NCBI GenBank assembly: GCA_009760855.2
Contig: WPIO01000010.1
Span: 5,362,501-5,426,500 of the forward strand
Direction: 5' to 3'
Length of the DNA: 64,000 nucleotides
From: Cristatella mucedo
Lineage: Eukaryota > Bryozoa > Phylactolaemata > Cristatellidae
The translations under genes and the position numbers were made by a program. Below are positions 1 through 41,149 of the stretch, one piece after another; the stretch's first letter is position 1; every line of letters begins with the position of its first letter. A model generated the notes under the pieces. It made no database searches and had not been told where the DNA came from. It saw nothing but the letters and a program-made list of their open reading frames with translations.

Positions 1-65
1 ACAGGAACAACAAATGTGCGCACCAAGTAGTGCCAAGCCGACTTAGTAGTTTGAGGTGCTATATA

Positions 66-2130
66 AATGTATAATGATAACAATAATAATACACTTAATA
101 AAGCGCCCTCAAAGATCTAAATCTCTTTCTAGGCGCTTTACATTTGCTGCAAAGGAAACACGATCGGATGGTGAGTGGAAATATCATTCTTGATAAACAA
201 TATGAATAACATGGTTAGGGATGACATGCACAGGGTCAGCATGCAAGTGTTGTTAGTGGCAGCATGCAGCAGTGTCAGCATCTGTAAGAACATAAAGGAC
301 AAATCAATGGAACTCATTAAAAGCTGTCATAAATAGGTGCGTTTTTAAGTTCTTTTTAAATGTGGTTAAGTCAGGGGAAGTCGTGACGCAAGTCGGGAGT
401 GAGTTCCAGACTTCGGGAGCAAACGAACTAAATGCACGTTCTCCAAATGATTTGAGGTTTGTATGAAATATAGGTAAACAGTTAATTTCCAAAAAGCGGG
501 TGCTACAATGCTTGGCCTAATGGGTGAGTCGATCAGATAGGTAGGCTGGAGCGAAATAATGAAGGGACCTAAAAGTGAGTGACAAAACCTTGAAGTCGAT
601 GCGTTGCTTGACTAGTAGCCAGTGCAAGTCAGCGAGAACTGGTGAGATGTGGCAAATTCGAAGCTCACGACTGACAAGCCTAGCTGCCTTTGCACCCGAT
701 GTAAGCGCCTGAGTGCACACGCCGGTAAACCAGCAAGCAGTGAGTTACAGACGTCAAGACGGAGTGTTACGAATGGATGGACCAATTTAGATGTGGTATC
801 CCTATCTAAAAAAGCCCGAATTTGAGCAATGCTATGTAGATAAAAGTAGGCAGACTTGATTGTGGAGTTGCTGCAGTCGTCTAATGAAAGGTCACTTTGG
901 AGCATGAAATTTAGATTTCGTGCAGATTCAGCAGGAGATATGCTGGCAGAGACGATTTTGAGAGTTAGTCTTTCCATCTTCTGAATCACACTTGGTTTTG
1001 TCCACAGCTAATAAGTTAGTTTTATCATCATAAATTTTAAGAAAATTTGCTGCCATCCATGTGCGGATGTCACAAATAAATGTGGCAAGGGAGTTGAGAA
1101 AATTCTACATGTTCTGAGGCTGGGAGTGATCAAAATAAAAGTACAACTGAGTGTCATCCGCATAGAAGTGAAAGCCTAGATTGTGTTGGCAATCGCGTTA
1201 GCAAGAAGGAGGGTATAAACCGTGAAAAGAACCGAACCAAGCACGGAACCCTGAGGTACCCCATATTTCAGAGGTACCTCGGATGATCTGTGCCTATTCA
1301 CATCAATACCCTGGAATCTCTTACTTATGCAGGACCTGAACCATTGCAGTGCAGTGCCAGTGATGCTCAGGCGAGGTGAGAGGCACTCAACAAGGACTTG
1401 GTGATAGTATCAAAAGTTGCAGAAAGATCGAGCGAAACAAGCAGAGATACTCTAACCATGTCTGCATTCCTAAGTACGTCATTGTATACCGAAGCAATGC
1501 TTACTTTGTGGAGTTATTAGCTTTAAAGTCAGACTGGAACTTACTAACAAGGTTTGAAGTTTCAATATATGAGTTCAGCTGGTCTGCCACGACCCGTTCC
1601 AGTGTCTTTGATTGGAATGGTAGAAGGGATACTGGGCTGTAGTTGCTTAAGTTCTCTTGGTCTAGTGTCGCTTTCTTGAGTAGTAACCTGACTTCAGCTT
1701 TTTTCGAAAGGTGCTGGGACATGACCCGAGTCTAACGACTTATTAACGATTTTAGTTAATGCGTGGCAGCAGCAGATCAATGCAACGTAGGAGCAGGACA
1801 TTGGGAACGGGGTCCAAATACATTGTTGTCTTCTTTAATTAAGATGTGAACTTCAGGACGAGATCACGAGTGACCTGCTAGAATGTTGACATTGACGTGC
1901 TGCAAGGAATCGAGGGGCAGTATTCTCGGGGGATGCTGCCATCGCAGGGCTGGACTGCCCGATCTTGTCTATCTTCTAGACATAGAAGCTAGAGAAGCGA
2001 TCCCCTAGATCATCACATGGATCGTCCGGTAAGGAGCTAACCTGAGAGCAGTAAAGGAGATGGTTGATCATTGACATCAGCATTTTTGTATTGTGCATGT
2101 GTGATTCAACAATTTTTTTTATAGTGCTGT
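66..2130 (-). mobile_element. LINE, L2/CR1-like (call it LINE-B), 3' half, decayed
   Basis: On the minus strand, reverse transcriptase pieces run from about 1720 down. They include the finger motif LSNYSPVSLLPF followed by SKTLERVVADQLNS (1501-1722), the post-catalytic segment with SASISPAESARNL (612-989), and the C-terminal signature FGERAFSSFAPEVWNSLP then DLTTFKKNLKTHLF (304-492). The 3' UTR ends in a stem-loop (AAAGCGCCC...GGCGCTTT) and an AAT-rich tail near 66-95. Stops and frameshifts break it. Such elements copy themselves by target-primed reverse transcription. Confidence 0.85.
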
Positions 2131-2181
2131 ATCATCAATAATGATATCATTTTTTTCTGGCGCTGCCATTTTCTTAGATGT

Positions 2182-2350
2182 GCCGTGCTGATTTGGCCCA
2201 GTGGTTGAGGTGCTCACCTTTAACGACTTAGGTCAAGGTGAATGTATTTGACGACCGAAGTCGTGGTCTCGAGCCCCTTGGCGTATAGGTAGTGCGCCTG
2301 AGTAGAGATTAAGTCATAGTATGGAGCAATAAAATTGAATTATATTCCAT
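2182..2350 (+). mobile_element. tRNA-derived SINE
   Basis: Pol III box A-like TTTGGCCCAGTGGTTGAGG and box B-like GTGGTCTCGAGCCCC, then a LINE-like tail (GCGCCTGAGTAGAGATTAAG) and an A/T-rich end. It is one of at least five related copies here. Confidence 0.75.
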
Positions 2351-2399
2351 TAATTTATTTTAGCAGCTGTAGAGACGGCTCGGTGCCTCTAATCCGCTA

Positions 2400-3870
2400 C
2401 CACGAAACCGACTTCTCGATCGCTATAGACCTGACCTTTCCGTCATTTACTTGTTGCTACTGAGTGTTCGCAATTGCTGCCGTAGCTTAGACGCATCGCC
2501 TGCGATATTCGATTCACGGTGGTATAGTCACGGCCTAGTGTGGCCTCGCCAGTCCGCTTTCTTAACGGCATTTTGCCCCGCCCTCGACTTTGTGAAAGCA
2601 ATCGACCAGGCTTCGGGCGCAGCCACGCCTGTTCGTTGGACATCGCTCACTGTTTGGGTTTCTCCAGGAAAGTGTTCGAATCGACATCGAGGGTTGAGTT
2701 AGCTGCAACGCCCCTTTCGCTCCAGAGTCGCCGTCACAAATGTACCGCCACACAGTCACCCGATGTACTCTTAACACGTTACTTCCTGCTCGTCTCAGTT
2801 CTCCAGGTCATTGGTCCTTTACTGCCGCTCACTGTGGGTCCTGAGTCGCCGCCAACGGAAATAGCATGCTGACTGATCTGGCGTTTTTTGTCAGTTCAAA
2901 ACGCCATAAATCTGTAAAAGATGCCAGCCATTTCACCTAGTGCTCATCACTCAACAGAAGCCTGGCCGAATTGCTGCTGCGACATATAACTAAGACAGAC
3001 GGGGAATTAAATACGCCATCGATGCCAGCCGCGAGGGAAACCCATGACGACATTAGCATAAGCTCTAGGCAGCCTACTGTTGTCGCCGCTTTAAGGTGGC
3101 CGGCAGTGCTTATTCCCAACGCCCCATTTGCAGAGGTGCAGCGGTGCTCTCTTAGGAGGCCATTTTTCCACCGTAGTGTATTGCCGAGCAGCAAAGCGGC
3201 GCTGCGCTAGAAAATTGAATTGAACGTCATTTTGTTTAATTTCCTGCCTATCTAGACCCTTTATGTCGCTGCAGCGCTGCAGTGCTCTGACGTCCGCAGA
3301 GCTCCTCTGATGACCGACCAGGGTTTATAGCCATAGGTGGCTACCCAGCTGGCATATTTATGAGGTCAACTCAGTATAAGTCAGCTGAACCTAACTCATC
3401 CATTCTGTTGGGGCAAGCGAATGACCCACTCTCTCGCACCGCTCGGGCTGAGTGGACGCTGTGTCCTCTGCCTGCAATCGGCATGTATCGGATCTTTCTT
3501 TTCCTTCTCATTTCCCGGTGAAATGAATATGACCTTGCTTTGTACTCCAAAAACGAAGGCATGTGATGTGCTATTGTAGGCTGGATTTTTACAAGCCGCT
3601 GAAATTTTAAATTTTTTTACATTTGTGCCTTTGAAATGACGGACCTCGTACAATTCCATATGTTTGCACCACCGCCTCGAGGCTGCTATAGTCAAGCATT
3701 TCATTTCTATTCCCACGCACCAAATCTCTGAGCTGCTGACCTGATTTCAGGCTCAACAAGATCGGAATGTAGCGCTTCCAGGGACGCCTAAATACCGATG
3801 GAGGAACGAGAGTGTATTTGTAAAAAGAAAACAGAGAGGGATAGAGAGGCAGAGAAAAAGCTTGCGATAG
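2400..3870. other. Unassigned stretch, no recognised gene
   Basis: Small overlapping open frames exist on both strands, but none shows a family motif, and no splice-bounded exon was recognised. Composition is moderately GC-rich to about 3200. Confidence 0.4.
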
Positions 3871-3872
3871 AC

Positions 3873-3874
<2 letters not shown>

Positions 3875-3926
<52 letters not shown>
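3875..3926. repeat. (GA)n microsatellite
   Basis: Nearly pure GA dinucleotide run; the Ser/Leu-rich open frame on the opposite strand is an artefact of it. Confidence 0.95.
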
Positions 3927-3927
<1 letters not shown>

Positions 3928-4429
3928 AAGGTAGAGAGGGAAATTGATCAGGATAGAGTCAAAAGGAGATGGAGGTAGATCATGTAAAGAGTTAAAAAGA
4001 AATGGCGAAAGTGCAAGAAATGCCCCCAAGATGGTGTGCAAGAGAAAGAAAGCTCTGAGAAGAGGTCGTAGTTCCGATGGAAGAAAATACACGAAAATGC
4101 CTCGGAAAAACCATGTTCAATGCTGCAGATATTGTGCAATATATTTGCTGTACTTTCTCGAGCCAAAAACAGGCACGTGGTCTTCTTGTACACAATCAAA
4201 ATTAATGGTGGTTGGTGTGTGGTTATGGTTCACCAGTGGCACCGCTAGTGCACAGGTGACAAGTGAATGCACATGACTCAATAGAACGGTGCATGTCTGG
4301 CCGTGCAAAACTTATGTACAGACCGATACGAATTTAGAGCCTTGCGAAGTGAGAGACAATTTGGGTTCTACATTTTTTCGCTTCTCGACGTCGTCGGGTT
4401 AGAACAACGAAGTAACAGTTTAAATCGCA

Positions 4430-4473
4430 GCAAGGTCACGCAGTTATTACTCTTGCGCCTAGCGTGACCTTGC
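4430..4473. repeat. 12 bp perfect inverted repeat with AAGGTCA half-sites
   Basis: Arms GCAAGGTCACGC (4430-4441) and GCGTGACCTTGC (4462-4473) are exact reverse complements around a 20-base spacer. AAGGTCA is the extended half-site used by several nuclear receptors; function here is unproven. Confidence 0.8.
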
Positions 4474-5975
4474 GCTCGATTAGCTTACAGCTTCTCGCTT
4501 CTTTTCGAGCCTATTTGCATGCTGCCTTCCTCACTGTTGGTCAGCTGACATCACATTCGCTCCTCAGTCTGTCGAAGAGCTAGACGCGGTGGAGCTGAGA
4601 GACAATGCCTAGATTACGCGGGTCGCACACAGGCCTGCAGGATGCAAATCTCTTCGGCGGACCCTCGGACCCTCGAACCGTTTCCTCGGCGGCTCGCTTC
4701 TTTCGGCTTGACCGAGCTGAACGGTACGTGGGCGCTCGCGGTAGGCCATACGCTTGCAGCAGACAAGCAGCGCTCGATCTTACTCACCAGTCGGCCACTG
4801 GATGCTAATGAATGCTATCAGGAGCGCAGATGTAGCGTTGTTCCTGTGGGCAGACGCCCCAAAATGCTCGAGGGAGAGAGAGAAAGAGCTGCGTTGCGGC
4901 GTCGCCAGCATTGGCAACGAAGTGTCCGACATTAAGGCGCAGACGTAGAATCCACCTTCTCTACAAAGCAGATGGCCAAAGGCTGGATTTGTCGAGCAAA
5001 GTCAGCAGCAGGGGAGGCCTGGGTGTCGCAGGGTAATCGTGGAAAGATGTCACAGCGCCTTCAAACGCGCGACCGCTTGGACGCCCGCAGCCATTTGCTA
5101 TCGCATTAGGCCGGATGTGACTTTGAAAGCCTGGTGCTGTGTGCACCCCCTCCCCCGGCGTTATCAAATTTGCTGCCCGTGCATGAGCTAGGCAGTGGCT
5201 TTGATTCGATCCGGCCATCAGCGTACCGCCTCAGGCTGATGCGAGAGGACACTCTAACTAGCGTGCAGCGGGACTGTGGTCCGGTAATGCCTATGGTCAA
5301 GGCCAGGCAAAACCTTGTCCTGAAACACAATTGGTTGTTGCCCTGCCGGATCATGTACGGCAGCTGGCGACCATTAAAAGCTGCGATGGGGAAAGGCAAA
5401 GTCTGTTACGGCCGCAACGAAATAAACTGCATCTATCGGAGCTGTCTTTCGCAGTGAGCGACTGCTCGAACAAAACTCGACATCGGGTCTCAACAAATTG
5501 TATGCGTTGTGACTCTAGCGGATCTAATGAAGGTCTAGCGAACATAACAACCTTATTCAAGCTTCAGAATCTTAGACGTGAGTCTAGGAATGCCCACTTA
5601 GAAGGAACGCCAATCATTTCATATTACGCTCGTATTTCGGTCTCTGGTGTTGAAAACTGTGGTCGACATTCAAACAAGCCTTGGTTACGAGTTGAAAAAG
5701 CCGCGTTGAACGCCCGTAACCATCCGCTGCTGTCAGATAAACTTGTCTACACTATCGGTACGGACTTGTTATGCTAAGGTATGAGCGAACTTTGTCGCTA
5801 CCGCGATCCCGCTATTGTCTGCATATCTACGCGAATTAGTGCAGCACGTGCAAGTTGCAAGCCGTGCTACAAGGTTCAGGCGTCCAGTAATCGTCGCACA
5901 TCCGCAGAGACTAGCACCATTACGACCGCTGCTTTTGCGGCCTAGTTCTGCCCGGACGTGGAAGCCGTACAGCAT
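4474..5975. other. Unassigned stretch, no recognised gene
   Basis: Moderately GC-rich with several short open frames on both strands (for example 5134-5457 and 5331-5777, plus). None resembles a known family. Could include unrecognised host exons or old repeats. Confidence 0.35.
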
Positions 5976-5984
5976 GTTTTGAAC

Positions 5985-6105
5985 ATGTAATGTAATGTAT
6001 CTCCGTCTGTAACTCCACAAAGTCATAAAGACCATGTGGGTGTTACGCAGGAGAGTTTTGTATAGCGAACTCACAGCCTAAGCGGCTTTCGGTAAAGCGC
6101 CAATC
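5985..6105 (-). mobile_element. LINE-A 3' end fragment
   Basis: Shares with 44515-44640 the segment ATGTAATGTATCTCCGTCTG and the following block that ends in TTTGTATAGC. Its reverse complement appears at 31530-31587 and 32132-32170, split there by another insertion. Confidence 0.75.
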
Positions 6106-6579
6106 CCTTGAAGCTGGTTGAGTGAGTTGCGATCCAGTGCCACGGATTATAACTTCGATGAAAAATGGATACAAGTGACCTGTTTGCGCTTAATCCGAAG
6201 TCCACTTGTCAACTGGATTTATAAGGGTGGGCGAGGCACTACATCACCCGGCTGAGTTCAGCCTATTGCTGCACTGCTGGTAGGAGCTCTCCGTATAGGA
6301 TGGTTAATCATGCACATGGCATTTGGAAGTCTCAACGCCCACAACTACCGGTAGAGGCGTGGCATTTGCGAACCAACTGCAGCTAGCTCGCTAACACGTC
6401 TTTGCTTTGTGCTCGCGTGGCTCACAAGCAACGAACAACTGTCATTGCTTGCGAGCGGCACTCAAGCGGAGAATAGCCCATTATTGTGACGGGCGAAATG
6501 GAGACTGCCAACCATAGTGTGCGACCGGATTTGGCGACGTAAATCACAAAGCCTACAGAGAAAGCAGATCGCTGGAGCG

Positions 6580-7090
6580 ACCCTTCGGATAGCTGACGTC
6601 GGGCTTCTCGCGCCATCCGTGGTCGGTCGCAGGGCAGAGCAGGCGAACGCCGCCGTCGCTCGTAGCCGGTGGTAAGTCCGCGCTGGGCGCCGGCCGCGGG
6701 AAACGTCGCGAGAGCGAACGCGTGAGGTCCTCGCGGCATTCCCACTCAGCTCGGCGAGCGCGAGCGAGTTCGAGCACGCGGCCATTCTGGATAGGCCGCA
6801 GGGAGCGGGCCGTCAGTGGGCGGGCGAGCGACGGCTGCCCTCCGACGCTCCTACCGAGAAAACTCGGTAGACGTCGCGAGCGGATTTCGAGTCCAACCGA
6901 CAGGCGCCATTTTTTTCGAGTATCTCTCGTCCTCAGGCAGCCCTCGGTGCTAGCCGTTTCGCAGCGGCCAGTGAGCTCGCGCTGGCGTGCGAGCTTGACG
7001 CCAGCTCACGTTTGCAATGCGACAGGTCGGCTGAACGCGGCTGCGTTTGACTGGTGCAACTAACGATTTCTGCAATCATTAAGAGAATGG
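6580..7090 (+). promoter_or_regulatory. CpG-rich patch, candidate promoter or 5' UTR exon
   Basis: Dense CpG in an otherwise CpG-poor landscape. A consensus donor (GAATG|GTGAGTTGG, cut after 7089) closes it. It lies 6.9 kb upstream of the candidate first Hv1-like coding exon on the same strand, so it may hold a non-coding first exon. No TATA box or transcript evidence. The open frames inside it are compositional. Confidence 0.35.
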
Positions 7091-7099
7091 TGAGTTGGA

Positions 7100-8870
7100 A
7101 ATGGCACAGCAGAATCTCGGTGACCGTGATCTTCACAGCATAAGTCCGAGAGGCCTGGCCTTCTATGGCCCCATGAAGCTGATGTAGAAAGCTACAGTGC
7201 AAGGATGCCCGCTCTATTAGCACTCGCTATTTTTGCCGTGACCTTTTTTCGGCAAATCAGGAATCGACATGCAGTACGTTCGTAAGAAGTATCTGCTTGC
7301 CGCATATCGATGTAGCAATAGAGAGGGCGTGAGGGGGCGTGATGAGCTGCCAAGAAGCAGCTGCTTTCGGTCCAAATGGGCAGGTGTGGCGCAAGCTCCA
7401 AGTCTCAGAAGTCGCGAGCCTAGCTTCACTCAGCGACGTAAGGTATCTTCTTTATTCATAGCCCAATAATATATAGCAAAAAGATTTTAATGTTTCGCGA
7501 ATCTTATTGATAAATCTCGAGATGCACAGTTACTTCGATATTTGATCCTATTCACCCTATCTAGTCTTTGTCTTTTGGTCTAAGGTTTGTTCTTCTAAGA
7601 CAACTCAAACGGCTTAGTGCAGGTTTGTGCATTTGTCCTTTGCAATTTAAGAGTCTCGTATGACTACTCGGCTCTAATAGCAGTGTACGATCGCACGGGG
7701 TAAGTAGCTGTACTTCAGGAAAAATATCGGAATATCACACAAATAAAGATTGACGAGCTGATTGGCATTTACATATGATCGCTACAGCTATAAGTTGCCA
7801 GGGCGTATTTGTGTACAGACGATGGGGCATTTCGGATTTCAATGCGGCATGCACTGAGCTGTCTGAGTGGTGTATGAGCAGAGGAATTTACTGAATGAAC
7901 TAGGCTTATTTAGCAGCTGGGCAGGATTAGTCAAGTTATCATGCACCCTTTTATGACCTTGATCGCAGAAGATGAGGACGGGCTACGGCGATTCAATGGC
8001 ACCGTGATAGCATTTTGAAACATCCCATTGCTCTCTTGTTCCACTAAGCCACAATGGCTCAGCGAGAAGCCGGTTTGGGTTGCCTATCGATTGTATGGCA
8101 AATCATCCCACTGCGAGCCAGTAGATTTTGAACCTGAGCATTAGAGTGCACAATAAGTGTAAGAAAATACTAAGGTAGCTCGACGAAGCAGCCAGCCGCG
8201 AAAAAAGCCATACGAGCTGGCAAGAGGCATACCCCTGCTTTAAAAAAGCCGGAGCCAGCTAAGGAATTTGCAATCTCATAAGCAGTGACATAATCTGGCT
8301 TAACTAAAGCTAGAGCGTCCTATAGACTCATGCTTCGGGCTGCTTCGCTGAAGAATTTGCTGAGTTTTACAGAATATACGTGTCGGAAATGAAGTAATCG
8401 GGCTATCTCCGGGAGGGACTGGCAAGAAGCGAGAAATAAATGAAAAAATAATCACTCCATTGTGTATTTGCATCTGAGCGTAAATATTGCGAAGACATGA
8501 CAGTAGCGTGAACGCACGCGCGCGCGCACGCACATACACACACACACAGTACATGCATGTACAGTACATGCGCTTTCGTGTGAAGTTGGGGCCTCGACCA
8601 AAAACCTGAACTAACGTGGAGATTTTGACGTATTTTTCGTAGGTTTCAGCTTGGTGGGCTTAGGAGTACGTGTCTGATCGCACCAAGAGCAAGCACACAG
8701 AAACTCTGGCGAAGCTGAAAATTTTTACTGCGACTCATTTAGTCGGTGAAAATGCACGCATTACGTCGAAAGGAAAGAGCTCTCTCTTAGTGATATCAAT
8801 AGCTTATATAGGGATAAATTACAAGTTAGACCAAAGCGGGCGTTCTCGCGCCAGCGTTAATATTAAAGAT
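7100..8870. other. Unassigned stretch, no recognised gene
   Basis: No convincing coding exon or recognised mobile element. A short CG/CA microsatellite lies at about 8510-8550. Confidence 0.4.
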
Positions 8871-9072
8871 AAGCTTTTTGAAGAGCCTTATTTTTCATAG
8901 TGGGAGGCGTAATTGCCTTATATATATATATATATATATTAAGGCTATAAAGACTATAAGACTATAAGACTATATATATATATATATATATATTATTAAG
9001 GCTATATATATATATATATATGAGGCTATTATGCCTCCCGCTATGAAAAATAATGCTATTCGAAAAAAGCTT
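8871..9072. repeat. Foldback element: ~48 bp inverted arms around TA-rich loop
   Basis: Left arm 8871-8918 and right arm 9023-9072 are imperfect reverse complements sharing TTATTTTTCATAG followed by GGGAGGC. The loop is (TA)n with three copies of AGACTATA. It would form a long hairpin; it could be a miniature inverted-repeat element. Confidence 0.75.
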
Positions 9073-9099
9073 ACCGTTATTTTTTATTTTATTAAAGGC

Positions 9100-9930
9100 T
9101 AGATACCAGCAGTCGTCAAATACCTCCCATAGCTATTTACTAGTCTTTTTATTTATTATTATTTACTATTGCTGGTCGAGTAGGGATAGGCTCGAAGCCT
9201 TAGCCTTCCCGGTCCCAGACCGCCCGCAGGTGAGCCCTTTCTCAGTGTTCAAGACGGCAGTTACTACCAGCTACAGTTGTAAGTCTAGATGAATTTTTCT
9301 GACGTGAGCAGCCATGCAGTTAATATATCAGGCCGTTAAGAAAATGCGATTTCGACACAATGGAACTTCTTATGTTCTTTTAAAAATATTAGCATGGAGA
9401 TTTTAGCATTCTTGAGGCAACGAGTTCTGTCTGGTCGTTGGCTGCAGACGCTGTCAGAAGTAGGTAGTACCGAAAAACACCCATTAGTGCATCTAACACT
9501 AAGTGCATAACAGCACGTAGTTTCCACGAAAAGCGCGAAAGCATATGTCAGAAAGATGGCTTTTGGTCATCTGGATAGCCCTTTAAAAATAAGGTACCGC
9601 AAGGCACCGGTCTTAAACTCTCTTCTTCAGGCTAGCATTGTTAGCGACGTTGTATTAAGTAATGACACACTCTGCTAGTAACCATTGATTAACAAATCCT
9701 TTTTGTGCGAAATTTGTCTCGCTCAGGCCTTACAGGTACAGCGTTACAATTGCTAAAGTCTTATACCATTTGGAGAATTCAAAGAACGGATAAAAATGGA
9801 GAATGCTCATCTAGTCAGTATTTTTCGTATGAGGTGCGCCTGGGGAGGCGGCTCAAGTTCTACTTTTGACAGTTTATTCTTACCTTTTTTCCAGATTTAT
9901 TCACCAAGAAAAATTTAGCCTTTCACTTTA
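9100..9930. other. Unassigned stretch, no recognised gene
   Basis: No domain, splice-bounded exon or known repeat recognised. Confidence 0.4.
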
Positions 9931-9939
9931 ATGATGACG

Positions 9940-10860
9940 ACGACAGCTGTACGTGCTGTGCTTCGATCCCACTCTACTTGCCTGCCTTCCAGCCTATCCA
10001 GCTCTCTCAGCTCCCTAGCCAAAGGCATTCCTGACATTTGTCCTTTGGATGGCAGCCCATTTGCTGAAATTGAATGATGACAAAGCCAACTTACTAATTA
10101 TGGGAAAACCACCAAACGCTATTCAGAAACTGGAGAGCATATCCTTCAAAATAGGCTCTGCCAGCATATCTCCTGTTGCCTCCGGCCGTAATCAGCATGT
10201 CCTCTTCCATGTTCCGTCCACTCTTCAAATCAGCTCTACCAGAATATCTTTTGCGACCTCGGCCACATATCTGGATGTTATCTACTAGAATAACTTGCTT
10301 CTAGGTGAGCATATCAGGTCTAATGTCAATCGGCCTGCTTTCACTCATGTGGCATTGCAAAAACTTAGACTTGATTGGATAAGGGCACCAATGCTAAGCT
10401 GGCTGTTGCTTGCATTTTTTTAATGCCATTATGGCGAAACTTCCATAGTTCACTACGTGTAGGTCTTCCTGCACGTTTGATAATGCGTTTTCAGTTGGTG
10501 CACAACTCAGTAGCTAGGCTTTCCTGGCGTACAATTGGAATTGCAGCATTGCAATATTGCCGGTCTGCAGTGGCTACCTATCGAGTAGCATATCGGCAAG
10601 AAGATTCTTTTACTCACCTTCAGATCCCATCATCCGTCATTCAATCCCTCCACTCCGACCTACCAATCCTAAGTGGTCTCAGGTTAGGATTTCTGTCTTA
10701 CATCGCACATTCATGTCGCACGTATGAGTCGGGTCCATTACTTCTGCCCCTAACCACCTTTACTAACTTCGTAAGATTGCTTTTTGAAGGATAGCCAAAA
10801 CGCTTAGCTGAATGTTTAAATTCCCCTAGCGTTAGCACTGTTTCTAGTATCAACCATCAG
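9940..10860 (+). mobile_element. LINE fragment, RT C-terminal part
   Basis: Plus-strand frames read LLKLNDDKANLLIMGKP, SFKIGSASISPVASGRN and later ARLIMRFQLVHNSVARLSW, the usual order after the RT catalytic motif in L2/CR1-type elements (NDDKTE..., ...QNSAARL). Frameshifted and truncated next to a CA microsatellite. Confidence 0.8.
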
Positions 10861-10867
10861 CTGCTCC

Positions 10868-13960
<3,093 letters not shown>

Positions 13961-14014
13961 TTCAGGACGGCGTTTAGAGGAGGAAAACTTTCAGTAGCGC
14001 CCCCGGTTAAGGGT

Positions 14015-39336
<25,322 letters not shown>

Positions 39337-39339
39337 CAA

Positions 39340-40215
39340 CTCGATGGTAGCCCCATACCAAAGGCTCCATGCTTGCACACTAAATAATATCCGGCGCCAG
39401 AACCTATTAAGTGGCCTCTCACCGGCCGTGGAGAACGAGCAAGAGACGATTGCATACGGCCGTGAAAGCTACGTCAAGAGCTCTGCTTCCTTACTTGTTT
39501 TGCTAGCAAAGGTCGCAGGCTTTGTTAGAGTTGAAAAAACTCAGACCCGAGCTCAGCAGTCCACGTTTCTGCATAAACTGACGCTTTAAAGCCGCACGGC
39601 GAGCACCTTTAGCCCTGCAAAGCGCTGCCTTCAGCTATGCGGTTTAATTTCAGGCTGTGGTCAGACTCCTGAGAGCATTGACTGGCGGATCTGCGGGCGA
39701 CTTTTGCAATAGCCTACGCAGAGGCTTGCTTGTAAGACTTGTTATCCAAGGCGTGGTGCAAAACAATTGATTAACAGTCATCTACCAGTTTTCAATGGTT
39801 ATCAATGTGCTTCGGTAGCAACAGCGTATCGCGAGCAAACATATAACTTGTAGTGTTCAAAACAACAAAAATCTTCCGAAATTGCCATCACTAGAGAAAT
39901 TCCGAATAAGGGACCTCCTGTCACAGTGTAAGAAACGGCATCTTTCTAATTTCCTGCTCCCTTGCAGCTTAGCTATTTTTCTATCCGTGAACAGTCATTA
40001 CGCCAGCTTTTGCACTTCTTACTTTATTGCCATTGTTTGCTTGTTTTATTCAATAGGAAATCCATCGAATTTGAGGCAATATCCAGCGCCATTGTTTTCG
40101 GTTTTCGGTTTGTCCTTTTCCGCTGTTTACACGCCTGCTTGCCAAGTGCTTGACCATCTCAGTGGGGTAATGTTGTGCCCTAGAATGTCGGACAGAATCC
40201 TCAAAGCAAACTCAC
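39340..40215. other. Downstream of the Hv1-like stop; 3' UTR and intergenic
   Basis: No clear polyadenylation signal close to the stop. No coding motif recognised. Confidence 0.4.
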
Positions 40216-40219
40216 CAAC

Positions 40220-40390
40220 TAGTCCTCATAGGTAGGCCGGAGCCAAAGAATGAAGGGACCTAAAAGTGAGTGACACAACCTTGAAATCGATTGGTTGCTT
40301 GACTGGTAGCCAGTGCAGGTTGGCGAGAAGTGGTGCGCTGTGGCAACTGCGACGCCCACGACAGACAAGCCCGGCTGCAGAGTTGTATTA
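40220..40390 (-). mobile_element. LINE-B internal fragment
   Basis: AATGAAGGGACCTAAAAGTG, then AACCTTGAAATCGAT, TTGCTTGACTGGTAGCCAGT match 555-625 of the copy at the left edge. Confidence 0.8.
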
Positions 40391-41149
40391 CCCTCGGCAC
40401 ATCTTCAAGTATTGAGACAACATCTGCCACATGCTGATGTTGTGATTGTTCGCGTTTCGAAAATTCAGCTTCATCGGTATTATGTCAAGCGTTGGCAGGA
40501 AATAGTACCTATTCCGGAAGTATTTTTTTGCCTAAGGCTTTTGGTTCATTAGCCACCACCTCGTCTCTGCGACGACAATAGCTAGCCAATTGCAAAACGC
40601 TAGGCTTATGATTGCGACCGCCTCGTGGAAAGCCGCCTCGACTAGCTGGAATGCGATGACAGTCACGAGGCACTGCGAGTGGCTCGCTCACTTTGGCCTC
40701 TCTCAATTTCCTGTGACGAAAATGCTGACTAATTCAGACTTGATTTAGAAGAAACGTCTTAGCGCGTGCGGATTTTTCGAATGAGGTCCGACAATCTTCG
40801 GGCTGACAGAATGGCCGCACGCCAATAATCTGATTTGGTCCCTGAGCTGATTGTCCAGATCTATCTGGCCTGGCGCACGCGTAGCTTCCAGTTGGGCGAC
40901 ACGCGCGCCTATTCGGACGGGGATTTTTTTATGTTGTTGTGCAGCATATTGCCAAAGCTCATCTTAGCGGCCGAAGGCGACCGCCGGCCGGCGTTTCTGG
41001 TCGGCGAAGTCTTGCATTAACGACCAGCTCGGACGAGAAGCACGCAGGATACGCTGGTCCTTGCCAAGGCACGAGCATCCACGGAAAAGGCCCGTGGCTC
41101 AGCGGCTGCATATGCGCATTCGTTTATTATTGATTATTGATCCCAGTAA

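Noticed and set aside
3607-4092. 161-codon minus-strand frame rich in Ser-Leu
   Set aside because: It is carried by the GA/CT microsatellite and has no support on either side.
6722-7063. 113-codon Arg/Ser-rich plus-strand frame
   Set aside because: Compositional product of GC-rich DNA; the opposite strand is open as well.
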